The notes under the pieces: model-generated
Databases searched by the model: none
Told to the model about the DNA's origin: nothing
Seen by the model: only the letters and a program-made list of their open reading frames with translations
Assembly: GCA_021769885.1 (NCBI GenBank)
Contig: JAETSA010000006.1
Span: forward strand, 1 to 64,000
Length of the DNA: 64,000 bases
Source of the DNA: Bacillota bacterium
GTDB lineage: Bacteria > Bacillota > Clostridia > Oscillospirales > Acutalibacteraceae
Direction of reading: 5' to 3'
Shown: one piece after another, positions 1 to 8,239 of the stretch
How positions within the stretch are numbered: position 1 is the first letter of the stretch
How the letters are laid out: the number at the start of each line of letters is the position of its first letter
Position numbers and translations under genes: made by a program

Positions 1-47
1 TCTGACGGTATATAGAAATACAGAGATTAAAACCATCTATTTACATT

Positions 48-111
48 CATTCCATTCCAATCCTATCAGAGATATTTTCGGCGGGAAAACCCGCCGGAAA
101 GGAATGGAATG
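48..111. repeat. Nested inverted repeat at end of DUF5348 gene
   Basis: An outer inverted repeat (CATTCCATTCC at 48-58, GGAATGGAATG at 101-111) encloses an inner hairpin (CGGCGGG at 79-85, CCCGCCG at 90-96). The 3' end and stop codon of the minus-strand DUF5348 gene lie inside it, so the last codons of that gene come from the palindrome. Nothing else is seen in bases 1-65. It may act as a terminator or be a small mobile hairpin. Confidence 0.55.
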
Positions 112-260
112 GGGAACTCTATTCGAGTAGGGATCCATTTTCCATCAATATATACTTCGAGGCATTCTCCGCAGTGAAGCCCTCCATAAAAATCCAATAA
201 TCCAAACCGGATATCCATTCGATCACTTTCATGATCGTAAATAAGTACACCTTCTCTCAT
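66..260 (-). CDS. DUF5348-like small protein, C-terminus altered
   Basis: A 64-residue protein that I recognise as DUF5348-like from its core (RMDIRFGL, YGGLHCGECLEV, DGKWIPTRIE). The function of the family is unknown; members are common on Clostridia accessory DNA. I chose the ATG at 260 because GGAGG lies just upstream; a TTG at 278 would sit before this site. After IPTRIEF the sequence no longer resembles the family and becomes PIPFLSGGFSRRKYL, encoded by a palindromic element. The gene is therefore probably truncated at its 3' end and capped by the hairpin, and may be non-functional. Confidence 0.6.
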   Translation of the reverse strand: MREGVLIYDHESDRMDIRFGLLDFYGGLHCGECLEVYIDGKWIPTRIEFPIPFLSGGFSRRKYL

Positions 261-300
261 ATTATTGCCTCCGTACAAACTCTATAATATAATTGTATAG

Positions 301-331
301 AAAAAAGCCAGACAGGGAAAACTGTCTGGCT
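301..331 (-). terminator. Rho-independent terminator
   Basis: Perfect 10-bp stem AGCCAGACAG / CTGTCTGGCT with a 6-base loop, followed on the minus strand by a T run. It lies downstream of the truncated spoVAC gene and is placed to end its transcript. Confidence 0.8.
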
Positions 332-418
332 CTGTGGCAGTCACCTTTTGGGTGAATTGAATACATGCTCCTTTCCATAGTGTATTGTGGACTAAATCAT
401 CATACTCACCCGAAATTG

Positions 419-784
419 TTATGGGGCTTTCCGACTGAGTCCTATTATATCACGCTCATCCGACTGAAATTCCATCGCGGGAGAAACAATGGAATTTGCA
501 AATCCTGTAATGGGCACGACCGTGCCTGCGCCTGCGTGTTTGGCAATCTTATCAAATACGCCGATGCCCGTGAGTATCGCCGTCAGGACAATCAGCGTAA
601 TCGGCACAGCCGCCTTGACCTCTTTTTCGGAAAGTCCTGCCATGGTATAGAGGGCGTTCAACGCTTGCCCGATTAAGCAAATCAACCCGCCGATGAGAAA
701 GGCTTTTACGATATCCATCACCTTCGGCGACGGCGGCGACGCCTTTTTTGTCATTTCGTCATATTCTTTTCCGGTTGTAGACAT
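419..784 (-). pseudogene. spoVAC: SpoVAC-like protein, 3'-truncated
   Basis: Residues 20-103 match stage V sporulation protein AC, an inner-membrane protein of the SpoVA channel that moves dipicolinic acid during sporulation and germination. Two membrane segments are visible (FLIGGLICLIGQALNALY and the VPITLIVLTAILTGIGVF stretch), then the conserved GTVVPITGFANSIVSPAMEF. Family members go on for about 30 more residues with a last membrane helix. Here the protein ends with SDERDIIGLSRKAP and a stop, so the last helix is missing. The start ATG at 784 follows AAAGGGG. The usual spoVAD and spoVAE partners are not next to it. It is probably a remnant of a lost or rearranged spoVA locus. Confidence 0.7.
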
Positions 785-861
785 AATTCGTCAACCCCTT
801 TATTTCTTTTTTGTCTTCCTTAGAATAGCCGATTTTCACGGAAAAATTCACAATTTATACA

Positions 862-890
862 TTGAAAAAGCCCGCGTGATGCTGTAACAT
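862..890 (+). promoter_or_regulatory. Putative sigma-A promoter for ABC ATPase
   Basis: TTGAAA at 862-867, a 17-base spacer and TAACAT at 885-890 lie about 28 bases before the ATPase start. The -35 box is good and the -10 box is weak. Confidence 0.45.
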
Positions 891-918
891 TATCCTTATA
901 GAAAAGGCGGTGTGTCAT

Positions 919-1623
919 ATGAGCTTGATTGAAGTAAAAGACCTTTATAAAATTTATAATCCCGGTGAAAATGAGGTGCGTGCGCTCGACGGTGTGACGC
1001 TCAAAATGGAACGCGGGGATTTCATCGCGATTATCGGGCAGTCGGGCTCGGGTAAATCTACGCTTATGAATATGCTCGGACTTTTGGATGTGCCGACAAG
1101 CGGGGAATATTATCTCGACGGCGAGGATGTTGCACATATGACCGACGATCAGCTGTCGGAAATCCGCAATAAACAAATCGGCTTTATTTTCCAGGGCTTT
1201 AATCTGATTTCCAGTTTAACTGCGCAGGGGAATGTCGAACTGCCGCTGGCGTACCGCGGTATGCCCAAAGAGGAACGGCACAAGCTTTCTTTAGAGGCGT
1301 TGGAACGCGTCGGGCTCGGGCACAGACTTGACCATTTGCCGAAGCAGATGTCGGGCGGTCAGCAGCAGCGTGTTGCCATAGCGCGTGCCGTTGCCGCACG
1401 TCCGCCGATTATTTTGGCGGATGAGCCGACGGGCAATCTGGACAGCCGCTCGGGCAAGGATGTTATGAAAATCCTGCACGAATTGAACGAAGAGGGCAGA
1501 ACGGTGATTTTGATTACGCACGACAACGGCATTGCCGAAGAAGCCAAGCGCGTCATTCGCATTCAGGACGGCAAGGTCGTGGAGGATTACCGCAACGAAC
1601 CGCTGTCCGCTTCGAATAAATAA
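919..1623 (+). CDS. ABC transporter ATP-binding protein, LolD/MacB type
   Basis: This 234-residue protein is a complete ABC ATPase of the MacB/LolD (lipoprotein or antimicrobial-peptide export) class. It has Walker [10 protein letters not shown] (residues 40-48), the signature MSGGQQQR, Walker B with [11 protein letters not shown] and a switch histidine in LITHD. The ATG at 919 is preferred over the GTG at 910 because AAGGCGG ends 8 bases before it. These ATPases normally act with an FtsX/MacB-like permease encoded next door. None is present here: the upstream gene is divergent spoVAC and the downstream gene is ireB. The ATPase family is clear; the substrate is not. Confidence 0.9.
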   Translation: MSLIEVKDLYKIYNPGENEVRALDGVTLKMERGDFIAIIGQSGSGKSTLMNMLGLLDVPTSGEYYLDGEDVAHMTDDQLSEIRNKQIGFIFQGFNLISSLTAQGNVELPLAYRGMPKEERHKLSLEALERVGLGHRLDHLPKQMSGGQQQRVAIARAVAARPPIILADEPTGNLDSRSGKDVMKILHELNEEGRTVILITHDNGIAEEAKRVIRIQDGKVVEDYRNEPLSASNK

Positions 1624-1640
1624 AATTTTTGATAAAATGA

Positions 1641-1669
1641 TTGTATTTTGGTTTCGCTTAGTATATAAT
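1641..1669 (+). promoter_or_regulatory. Sigma-A promoter for ireB
   Basis: TTGTAT at 1641-1646, a 17-base spacer and a consensus TATAAT at 1664-1669 lie 37 bases before the ireB start. Confidence 0.65.
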
Positions 1670-1706
1670 ATACTTTAGATTTTTGGAAAAGCAGGAGGTG
1701 GCTGCT

Positions 1707-1973
1707 ATGTTAGACCCGAACAAGACCATTCAGTTTTCTATCAAGGATGAACACGAAGAGGTGATGCGCCAAACCATTTTGACGGTATATAACGCGCTTC
1801 GGGAAAAGGGGTATAATCCCATCAGTCAGATCGTCGGTTATATTTTATCCGAAGACCCGACATATATTACGACACACAATAACGCCCGCAGCCTGATCCG
1901 CCGATTGGACCGCGACGAGCTGTTACAAGCGTTGGTGAAAAATTATTTGCACCTCGGCGCGGACGAGAAATGA
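1707..1973 (+). CDS. ireB: IreB family regulatory phosphoprotein
   Basis: An 88-residue protein that matches the UPF0297/IreB family over its whole length (core [43 protein letters not shown]). In Enterococcus IreB is a target of the Ser/Thr kinase IreK and affects cephalosporin resistance. In other Firmicutes it often precedes ruvX. The ATG at 1707 follows an excellent AGGAGGTGG. Here ruvX is absent and the next gene is a 97-residue protein of unknown function 16 bases downstream, probably in the same transcript. Confidence 0.9.
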   Translation: MLDPNKTIQFSIKDEHEEVMRQTILTVYNALREKGYNPISQIVGYILSEDPTYITTHNNARSLIRRLDRDELLQALVKNYLHLGADEK

Positions 1974-1989
1974 GGAGAAGTAAGATACT

Positions 1990-2283
1990 ATGGCAGAAAA
2001 AGCAAAAAATGATTTTTTGACCTATAAGGGCAAGCCTTTGGTTCGGAACGGCGATGTCATTTATTACGGCAATATGTCTGACGACTATGTGATTATGATG
2101 CGCATTACTTCCAAAAAGGAGTTCGAGGGCTTGGAGCTTGCCTCCAAGGTGACCGTACAGCTTTTAAAGACGGATCCGGATGCAAGTGCTAAGGAGCGCG
2201 TTGTGAAGACCAGCGAAAAGAAAGGTCTGTTTGCCGCAATGGATATTGCCGAAATTTGGCTGGACCGTGCACTGCGCGGGTAA
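1990..2283 (+). CDS. Small conserved protein of unknown function
   Basis: A 97-residue acidic-basic mixed protein without a signal peptide or membrane helix. I do not recognise a named family. The N-terminal half (FLTYKGKPLVR, DVIYYGNMSDDYVIMMRI) suggests a small beta-rich fold and the C-terminus an amphipathic helix (AAMDIAEIWLDRAL). A ribosome binding site GAGGAG lies before the ATG. It follows ireB by 16 bases and is closed by a terminator, so the two genes form a short unit. Inference only: it may act in the same envelope-stress or cell-division setting as IreB. Confidence 0.6.
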   Translation: MAEKAKNDFLTYKGKPLVRNGDVIYYGNMSDDYVIMMRITSKKEFEGLELASKVTVQLLKTDPDASAKERVVKTSEKKGLFAAMDIAEIWLDRALRG

Positions 2284-2296
2284 CGGAATCAAACAT

Positions 2297-2331
2297 AAAA
2301 ACCGCTTGAGTTGTTTCTCAGGTGGTTTTTT
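2297..2331 (+). terminator. Rho-independent terminator
   Basis: Stem AAAACCGCTTGAG / CTCAGGTGGTTTT, with G-T pairs, followed by a T run. It ends the ireB transcript. Confidence 0.75.
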
Positions 2332-2400
2332 ATGTTTCAAATGCATTTTGTAATCGTTTTGTAAAATTATAAACGTTTTGTGAAATATACACACCTTGAA

Positions 2401-2429
2401 TTGACAGTTTTCGACTTTGGTTGTATAAT
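2401..2429 (+). promoter_or_regulatory. Consensus sigma-A promoter for LCP gene
   Basis: Perfect TTGACA (2401-2406), 17-base spacer, perfect TATAAT (2424-2429). Transcription would begin about 50 bases before the LCP start codon. It is the strongest promoter match in the window. Confidence 0.85.
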
Positions 2430-2485
2430 CAATGCAATTGTATAATTTGTTCCGTTCGGAACAAGACAATATATTGAGGTGTGTT

Positions 2486-3958
2486 ATGAAAAGAGAAAGA
2501 GCGCATTCGGAAGAACGCGAGATTCGTTTAGATAAAAAATTGGACGAAAAAGTCGATAAAAAACTGAAAAAAGAAGCGGACAAGGCAGAAAAGCGGAAAA
2601 ACAGCAAATTCCGCAACAGCAAATTCGGCAAAAAATGGTTTGCTTTGAAAAAATGGCAGCGCGGGATTGTCTATGCGGTGATTGTGCTTTTGGTGCTGTG
2701 CCTTGCAGTGTTCGGTGTGGTTTACGGCGTATACAGCGGGTTTCACAACAAAATAGATGAAGGCGAATTGGGCATTTCCAGCGAAATTGCCGACAAATAC
2801 GGTGATACGGATATCTTCAATGTTGCGCTGTTCGGCTTGGATACACGGGATGAAGACTCGTTTACCGGCCGCAGTGACTCTATCATCATCGTCAGCATTG
2901 ACCGCAAGAACAATACCGTAAAGCTTTCCTCCATTCTCAGAGACAGTTATGTGGCGATTGACGGGCATAAGGATCAAAAAATCTGTCACGCCTATGCTTT
3001 CGGTGGTGCACAGCTTGCAGTTAAGACACTGAATCAGAATTTTAATATGAATATTACCGACTATGTGTCCATAAACTTTGCAAAGCTCGGCAAGGCGATT
3101 GATATGCTCGGCGGTATTGACATCGAGGTTACCGAAGAAGAGCGTGCGCATCTGAATGATATCGGTGACGATGAAAATCCGAATTTCCATTATTTGGAGC
3201 AATCGGGGCAGGTGCATCTGACGGGTGAGCAGGCAGTCGTATATGCGCGGCTTCGTAAAATCGACTCCGATGTGGCGCGTTCCAACCGTCAAAAACGTGT
3301 AATCGAAGCACTTTTGGTGCAGGCGCGCAAGGTCAGCCCCTCGAAATACAGCGAACTCTTAAAGCAGGGGATGTCGCTTTGCGAAACCTCGCTTTCGTTC
3401 TCGGAAATTATGTCCTTTGCACCGATGATTAAAGCGGATTTGGAGATCGCGATGACCAATATCCCCGGGGATGAGGACAATGCTATCGGCGGCATTTATG
3501 ACGGTGCGTGGGTGTGGCGCTACGATTTGCAAAAGGCAAGCGAACGTCTGCATTTGTTCATTTACGGTGAAGTGCCGCCCGAGCCTGTGACGAAAAAAGG
3601 GTCAAAGCCGAATAAGCCGAAAGACAGCACAAGCACTACAACTAAGCCGAAGAAGGATTCCTCCACTTCAAACAGTGATACCGTGCAGAAGCCGAACAGT
3701 CCGAACAACGCAAACAACAATACGCCGCCTAACGATGTAAACAATCAGAATCCCGGTGTGAATGACCCGAATAATACACCTGCCGATCCGAATACACCGA
3801 ACAATCCGGGCGGGGAGAATCCCCCCGAAAACCCCAGCGGTGGTTCCGGCGGGAATGAGAATCCGGATAATCCCGGCGAAGATACGCCCCCGGAAACGCC
3901 GACGGGCGGCGATAACAAGCCCGAAACGTCCGATGTGCCGCAGGAACCTGCCGCATAA
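2486..3958 (+). CDS. LCP (LytR-CpsA-Psr) family cell-wall ligase
   Basis: LCP enzymes attach undecaprenyl-linked teichoic acids or polysaccharides to peptidoglycan outside the membrane. The 490-residue protein has a highly charged cytoplasmic head (residues 1-55, Lys/Glu-rich), one membrane helix (about 61-82) and an LCP domain (about 105-360) with the conserved GRSDSIIIVS, LSSILRDSYV and HAYAFGG motifs. The last ~115 residues are a low-complexity tail rich in Pro, Asn, Gly and Thr, with no membrane anchor. This tail probably spans the wall. The ATG at 2486 follows TTGAGGTG; an in-frame ATG at 2432 lies at the promoter and is rejected. Confidence 0.92.
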   Translation: MKRERAHSEEREIRLDKKLDEKVDKKLKKEADKAEKRKNSKFRNSKFGKKWFALKKWQRGIVYAVIVLLVLCLAVFGVVYGVYSGFHNKIDEGELGISSEIADKYGDTDIFNVALFGLDTRDEDSFTGRSDSIIIVSIDRKNNTVKLSSILRDSYVAIDGHKDQKICHAYAFGGAQLAVKTLNQNFNMNITDYVSINFAKLGKAIDMLGGIDIEVTEEERAHLNDIGDDENPNFHYLEQSGQVHLTGEQAVVYARLRKIDSDVARSNRQKRVIEALLVQARKVSPSKYSELLKQGMSLCETSLSFSEIMSFAPMIKADLEIAMTNIPGDEDNAIGGIYDGAWVWRYDLQKASERLHLFIYGEVPPEPVTKKGSKPNKPKDSTSTTTKPKKDSSTSNSDTVQKPNSPNNANNNTPPNDVNNQNPGVNDPNNTPADPNTPNNPGGENPPENPSGGSGGNENPDNPGEDTPPETPTGGDNKPETSDVPQEPAA

Positions 3959-3974
3959 AACGGTTACAAAGCCT

Positions 3975-4010
3975 TTGCCGCAGATGTGTGTTTGCATCTG
4001 CGGCAATTTT
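3975..4010 (+). terminator. Rho-independent terminator
   Basis: Perfect 12-bp stem TTGCCGCAGATG / CATCTGCGGCAA followed by TTTT, 16 bases after the LCP stop codon. Confidence 0.85.
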
Positions 4011-4024
4011 GCGTTTTGTAGAAA

Positions 4025-4440
4025 ATCAACGGCGAATCGCAAATCGTAGGGGCGGATGTTCTCGCCTGCCGGCTCGGTCGGTGCTTCTGCATACTTCCGT
4101 ATGCAGAGGTCTCCGCCGGAGACCCGCACCATCATCCGCCCGCCGAAGTCTGATGAAATTTTCGGAACGACACAGGGGTCGTTCCCCTACGTCTGTAGGG
4201 GCGATTCACGAATCGCCCGAGCAAGGTTGAAATTTGCACAAACCTAACGACGAAGCGCAGACCCTGTAGGGGCGGGTTTCCACGCCCGCCCGAACAGACG
4301 TAAAAATTTGCGCAAACAAAAACGGCGGGAGCAAGCCCCCCGCCCTACCTCGTAGGGGCGAACCGCGTTCGCCTGCGGACGGACGAGATAAACTCCCCCA
4401 GTCACGCCTACGGCGTGCCAGCCCCCTCAACGAGGGGGCG
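4025..4440. repeat. GTAGGGGCG multi-hairpin repeat cluster A
   Basis: Several units of a palindromic repeat lie in tandem. Cores begin GTAGGGGCG and close with CGCCC. Stems are visible at 4198-4218 (GATTC/GAATC tip), 4086-4107 (TCTGCATAC / GTATGCAGA) and 4109-4123 (GTCTCC / GGAGAC). A separate GC hairpin with GCCCCCTC / GAGGGGGC closes the cluster near 4420-4440. Units are joined by linkers resembling AAATTTGCACAAACC-TAACGACGAAGC. No coding potential is credible. Bases 4441-4636 hold no gene or clear repeat that I can see. Confidence 0.85.
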
Positions 4441-4636
4441 TTAAATGGATTGCAGATTATAGCGTCCCTGCGCGCAAATCAAATGGATTTCGTACGATGG
4501 GAAACTCTGCGACGAGAGCAGGCCTTCACCGCAAATGCACAGCGCGGCAGGAGATACTTTACCTCTGTTTCTCCGTCCGAGCAACTTTTTGGGCTTGGAA
4601 ATTTCTGCCGAGCATATAGATTTTTAAAAGAAGTTA

Positions 4637-4718
4637 TGGTAAAATAAGCGCAAGCGTTTATTTTACCGCTGATTTTATGATCCTTTGCCTCTGCCTTGCG
4701 GCATACCGGCAAAGATGG
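4637..4718. repeat. 82-bp two-hairpin repeat, copy 1
   Basis: Nearly identical to 15901-15982 (about 8 differences). It contains an AT-rich hairpin (GGTAAAATAA ... TTATTTTACC) and a GC-rich hairpin (TTTGCC ... GGCAAA). The -10 box of the following lipoprotein gene lies just beyond it. It may be a small mobile hairpin or a shared regulatory element. Confidence 0.7.
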
Positions 4719-4734
4719 GCTTATCTGAAAGTAT

Positions 4735-4740
4735 TATAAT
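4735..4740 (+). promoter_or_regulatory. -10 box upstream of peptide-binding lipoprotein
   Basis: A perfect TATAAT lies 18 bases before the start codon. No good -35 box is found at 16-18 bases upstream, so promoter identity is tentative. Confidence 0.4.
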
Positions 4741-4758
4741 CGGAAAGGTGTGGATGAA

Positions 4759-6405
4759 ATGGGCAAAAAAATCATTGCAGTGTTTTTATTGCTTGTAATG
4801 CTTTCTTTATCCCTTACGGGTTGTTTCGGCAAAACGAAAGCCGATGAGCCGTTTTCTATGCCGATTACCGATGAACCGCAAAGCCTCGACCCGCAAATCG
4901 CCGATTCCAATGCCGAACGCTTGGTTGCCTCAAACTGCTATGAGGGATTGGTGCGCGTGGCGGCAGACGGCTCGATTCAAAACGGCGTGGCGACAGATTA
5001 TGCCGTTTCCGCAAACGGATTGGTGTATACGTTCCACTTGCGTAAGGATGCACAGTGGGCGCTGTTTTCGGGGCAAAAGAGCGTGCTGGGCGAAAAATAC
5101 GGGGAAAAGGATTTTAAAGAGAAGTTTGATAAAACCGTCTATGCAGAGGATTTTGTATTTGCCCTGCGGCGCGCGGTTGACCCGCAAACAGGGTCTGCGG
5201 ATGCATTTCTGTTTTCCTCGATTGCAAATGCCAAAGAGATTATGGCGGGGCAGGCGGCGGTTTCTGCACTCGGCGTGCGGGCTGTGGATGCCTTCACGGT
5301 AGAAGTCACACTGGCGCATGCGGATGAAAATTTGCTGTACGCCCTGACTGCGCCTGCGGCAATGCCCTGCGATAAAGAATTTTTCACACTTACGAACGGA
5401 CGCTACGGCTTGGAGGCAGGGTATACACTGTGCAACGGACCGTTGCATATTTCCCGCTGGACCGAAAAAACCTCCTTGAAAATGATTCGGAATGATGACT
5501 ATCACGGGGAACAATCTGTAAAGCCTGCATCCTTGACACTGTATTACAATGACGACGGTGACAAAATCCCGGAAAAGATGGCGGCGGGCACGTATGACGC
5601 GGCTTTCTTAACGAAAGCACAGTATGAAAGCCTGTCCGATACTTCCGAGTTGACCGTGCAAAGCTTAGAAAATACAGTCTACTCGTTCCTGTTCCATCCG
5701 CAAAACAGTATACTTTCCAACGAAAATCTTCGTAAAGCTTTATGCCTTGCCGCCGATTTTACGAAAATCGAAATCCTCGGCGAGCAGGTGACCCGTGCGG
5801 ACGGGCTTGTTCCGCCGTATTGCCGCATCGGTGCGGGGGCATACCGCACAGATACCGCCGCGGCAATGCTGCCTTACAATCCTGAACAGGCAAAAATCGA
5901 TTTTTCCGAAGCTCTTTTGGAGCTTGGCGCGTCCTCTGCGGAGTTAGAGGTGCTGTGCGAAGAAAGGTATGCGGATTTTGTACGCGCGGTGGTGCAGTCT
6001 TGGCAAAAAACGCTCGGCGTAAAATTCGTTGCCGCCGTGAAAGCGGTCAGTGCCGATGCACTGCGGGCGGCGGTGACCGACGGCAATTATGAGATTGTGT
6101 TTTATCCGTTGACTGCCGATTCCGTAATGACCTCGACATTCCTGGAAAGCTTCGGAAGCGGCGGAAAATTCGGAATCGATTCTGCGGAATATGCACAAAA
6201 GCTTGCCGCTGTGCGCTCGAATGCCGGAAACTTTACCGCGCTGCGCGCGGCGTGTATGGATGCGGAAAATTATCTTTTACAGCACGCGGTTTTACTGCCG
6301 GTGCTGTGGGAGGGGAACTATTTTGTGACCTCTAAAGATGCAAAGGACATTTATTTCTACTCGTCAAAGGATTATGTTTACTTTATCAATGCAACCAAAA
6401 AATAA
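4759..6405 (+). CDS. Peptide ABC transporter substrate-binding lipoprotein
   Basis: A 548-residue extracytoplasmic solute-binding protein of family 5 (OppA/DppA type) that would capture oligopeptides for import. It begins with a lipoprotein signal ending LSLTGC (lipid-modified Cys near residue 22). The family signature follows (ITDEPQSLDPQIADSNAER, ANGLVYTFHLRKDAQW). The ATG at 4759 is preferred over the GTG at 4750 because AAAGGTG sits 8 bases before it. No permease or ATPase genes are adjacent, so it is an orphan binding protein that may share a transporter encoded elsewhere. The next gene overlaps its 3' end. Confidence 0.9.
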   Translation: MGKKIIAVFLLLVMLSLSLTGCFGKTKADEPFSMPITDEPQSLDPQIADSNAERLVASNCYEGLVRVAADGSIQNGVATDYAVSANGLVYTFHLRKDAQWALFSGQKSVLGEKYGEKDFKEKFDKTVYAEDFVFALRRAVDPQTGSADAFLFSSIANAKEIMAGQAAVSALGVRAVDAFTVEVTLAHADENLLYALTAPAAMPCDKEFFTLTNGRYGLEAGYTLCNGPLHISRWTEKTSLKMIRNDDYHGEQSVKPASLTLYYNDDGDKIPEKMAAGTYDAAFLTKAQYESLSDTSELTVQSLENTVYSFLFHPQNSILSNENLRKALCLAADFTKIEILGEQVTRADGLVPPYCRIGAGAYRTDTAAAMLPYNPEQAKIDFSEALLELGASSAELEVLCEERYADFVRAVVQSWQKTLGVKFVAAVKAVSADALRAAVTDGNYEIVFYPLTADSVMTSTFLESFGSGGKFGIDSAEYAQKLAAVRSNAGNFTALRAACMDAENYLLQHAVLLPVLWEGNYFVTSKDAKDIYFYSSKDYVYFINATKK

Positions 6406-6847
6406 GGCGCGCACCCGCCGAACGGTGTGGCTGGTACTTTCGTGGGCGGCGGTCGCTTTGTGTATGGCGGTCATTTTCGCGCTTTCACACGAAACAGCGG
6501 CGGTTTCTTCCGGCAAAAGCAACGGTGTGCTTTCTATGCTGTTGGAGCAATTCGGCATTGTTGTTTCTTCCCATACCATCCGAAAAACTGCGCACGCACT
6601 GGAATACTGCGGGCTTGCCTTACTGTTGTATCACGCTTACTTTCAATCGTTTCGAAAGGTTCAGCCGCTTTTGACAATGCTGACGGCGGTGCTGTATGCG
6701 GCGAGTGATGAAATTCACCAGTATTTTATTGCGGGGCGGGCTTGTCAGCTGCGCGATGTATTTGTAGATTTCGTCGGTGCGGCAGTCGGTGTGGCTGTCT
6801 GTACTGTCGTTTGGTATATTTGGCATCTTCAAAAAAGTGAGGTATAA
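6374..6847 (+). CDS. VanZ family membrane protein
   Basis: A 157-residue membrane protein with about four helices and the VanZ signatures: FALSHE after helix 1, KTAHALEYCGLALL in the middle, and SDEIHQYFIAGRACQLRDVFVDFVG split across the third region. VanZ proteins contribute to low-level teicoplanin resistance in some enterococci, but most family members have no proven role. The start is uncertain: ATG 6374 overlaps the upstream gene by 32 bases and has a closely spaced AAAGG; ATG 6389 is an alternative. It forms an operon with the lipoprotein before it and the DUF1015 gene two bases after it. Confidence 0.85.
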   Translation: MFTLSMQPKNKARTRRTVWLVLSWAAVALCMAVIFALSHETAAVSSGKSNGVLSMLLEQFGIVVSSHTIRKTAHALEYCGLALLLYHAYFQSFRKVQPLLTMLTAVLYAASDEIHQYFIAGRACQLRDVFVDFVGAAVGVAVCTVVWYIWHLQKSEV

Positions 6848-6849
6848 TT

Positions 6850-8106
6850 ATGGCAATTTTCAAACCGTTTCGGGCAGTCCGTCCTGCGGCAGCGTTCGCC
6901 GATAAGGTTGCGGCACTCCCGTATGATGTAATGAACTCCGATGAGGCACGCAAAATGGCATTCGGCAATCCGTATTCCTTTTTGCACGTAGATAAGGCAG
7001 AAATCGATTTGCCGAAAAGCGTTGATATTTATGACGAAAAGGTTTATTTAAAAGCAAAAGAAAATCTCGGTAAGCTGATTTCGGCGGATGTTTTGCAAGC
7101 GGACGAAAAACCGTGCCTGTATATTTATCAGCAGGTGTTCGAGGGCCGCACGCAGACGGGTCTTGTCGGTTGTGCATCGGTGGATGACTATTTGCAGTCT
7201 GTCATTAAAAAGCACGAGTTTACCCGTGCCGACAAGGAAGCCGACCGTATCCGCCACGTAGATACATTGGATGCAAACACAGGACCTATTTTCCTGACCT
7301 ACCGCGGCAGAGCGGAGATCACATCCCTTTTGGAGCAGTGGAAAGCCGCGCACACGGCGGTGTATGATTTCACCTCGGGCGAGGTGCGCCAAACCGTTTG
7401 GGTGATGGATGATGACGCGGTGATTGCACAGCTGACAACCCTTTTCGGGGAGATTCCTGCACTGTATATTGCCGACGGACATCACCGTGCCGCTTCGGCG
7501 GTCAAGGTGGCGCAGAAACGCCGTGCCGAGCATCCCGATTATGACGGCAGTGAGGAGTTTAACTTCTTCCTGTCGGTGCTCTTCCCCGCAGAGGAGCTTG
7601 CGATTATGGACTATAACCGTTTGATTTTGGATTTGAACGGGTACAGCGCGGAAAAGTTTTTAGAGCGCATTGCGGCGGACTTCACTGTGGAAAAAGCGCC
7701 GACCGCGCCTTACCGCCCGACACAGAATCATACCTTTGGACTGTATCTCGATAAAATGTGGTACCGCTTAGCGGTCAAACCCGATTCCGTAGACGAAAGC
7801 GACCCTGTAAAGCGTTTGGATGTTTCGATTTTACAGGAGAAGCTGATTGCGCCCGTGCTTGGCATCGATGACCCGCGCACCGACAAGCGCATTGACTTTG
7901 TCGGCGGCATTCGCGGACTCTCGGAATTGGAGCGCCGTGTGGACAGCGGCGAAGCGAAAGCGGCGTTCTCGATGTTCCCCACCTCGACAGAGGAGCTGAT
8001 GTCTATTGCAGATGCAGGGCAGGTTATGCCGCCCAAATCCACTTGGTTTGAGCCGAAATTGTTGAGCGGTCTGTTCATACATTTTCTGTCAGATGCGCAA
8101 AATTGA
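6850..8106 (+). CDS. DUF1015 family protein
   Basis: A 418-residue soluble protein that matches DUF1015 from end to end (IFKPFRAVRPAAAFADKVAA, ALPYDVMNSDEARKMA, YIADGHHRAASA). The function is not established; in many Clostridia it is encoded with serine biosynthesis genes (serA, serC), but here it follows a VanZ gene by 2 bases. The IADGHHR motif is the most conserved part and suggests a catalytic or metal site. No signal peptide is present. Confidence 0.88.
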   Translation: MAIFKPFRAVRPAAAFADKVAALPYDVMNSDEARKMAFGNPYSFLHVDKAEIDLPKSVDIYDEKVYLKAKENLGKLISADVLQADEKPCLYIYQQVFEGRTQTGLVGCASVDDYLQSVIKKHEFTRADKEADRIRHVDTLDANTGPIFLTYRGRAEITSLLEQWKAAHTAVYDFTSGEVRQTVWVMDDDAVIAQLTTLFGEIPALYIADGHHRAASAVKVAQKRRAEHPDYDGSEEFNFFLSVLFPAEELAIMDYNRLILDLNGYSAEKFLERIAADFTVEKAPTAPYRPTQNHTFGLYLDKMWYRLAVKPDSVDESDPVKRLDVSILQEKLIAPVLGIDDPRTDKRIDFVGGIRGLSELERRVDSGEAKAAFSMFPTSTEELMSIADAGQVMPPKSTWFEPKLLSGLFIHFLSDAQN

Positions 8107-8239
8107 TTGCTGTAGGCGGGAATTACGCCGTTTTCTCACAAAATCTAAAAAAAATTTGTGATTTATACGCACTTTTTCACATATGACGGAAAATATCTAT
8201 TATAATGTGAATAGATAGATAAAAAGGGTGATAAAAGCT

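Noticed and set aside
8201-8206. Full sigma-A promoter for the XRE regulator
   Set aside because: The TATAAT is perfect, but no -35-like hexamer was found at 16-18 bases, so I did not list a complete promoter.
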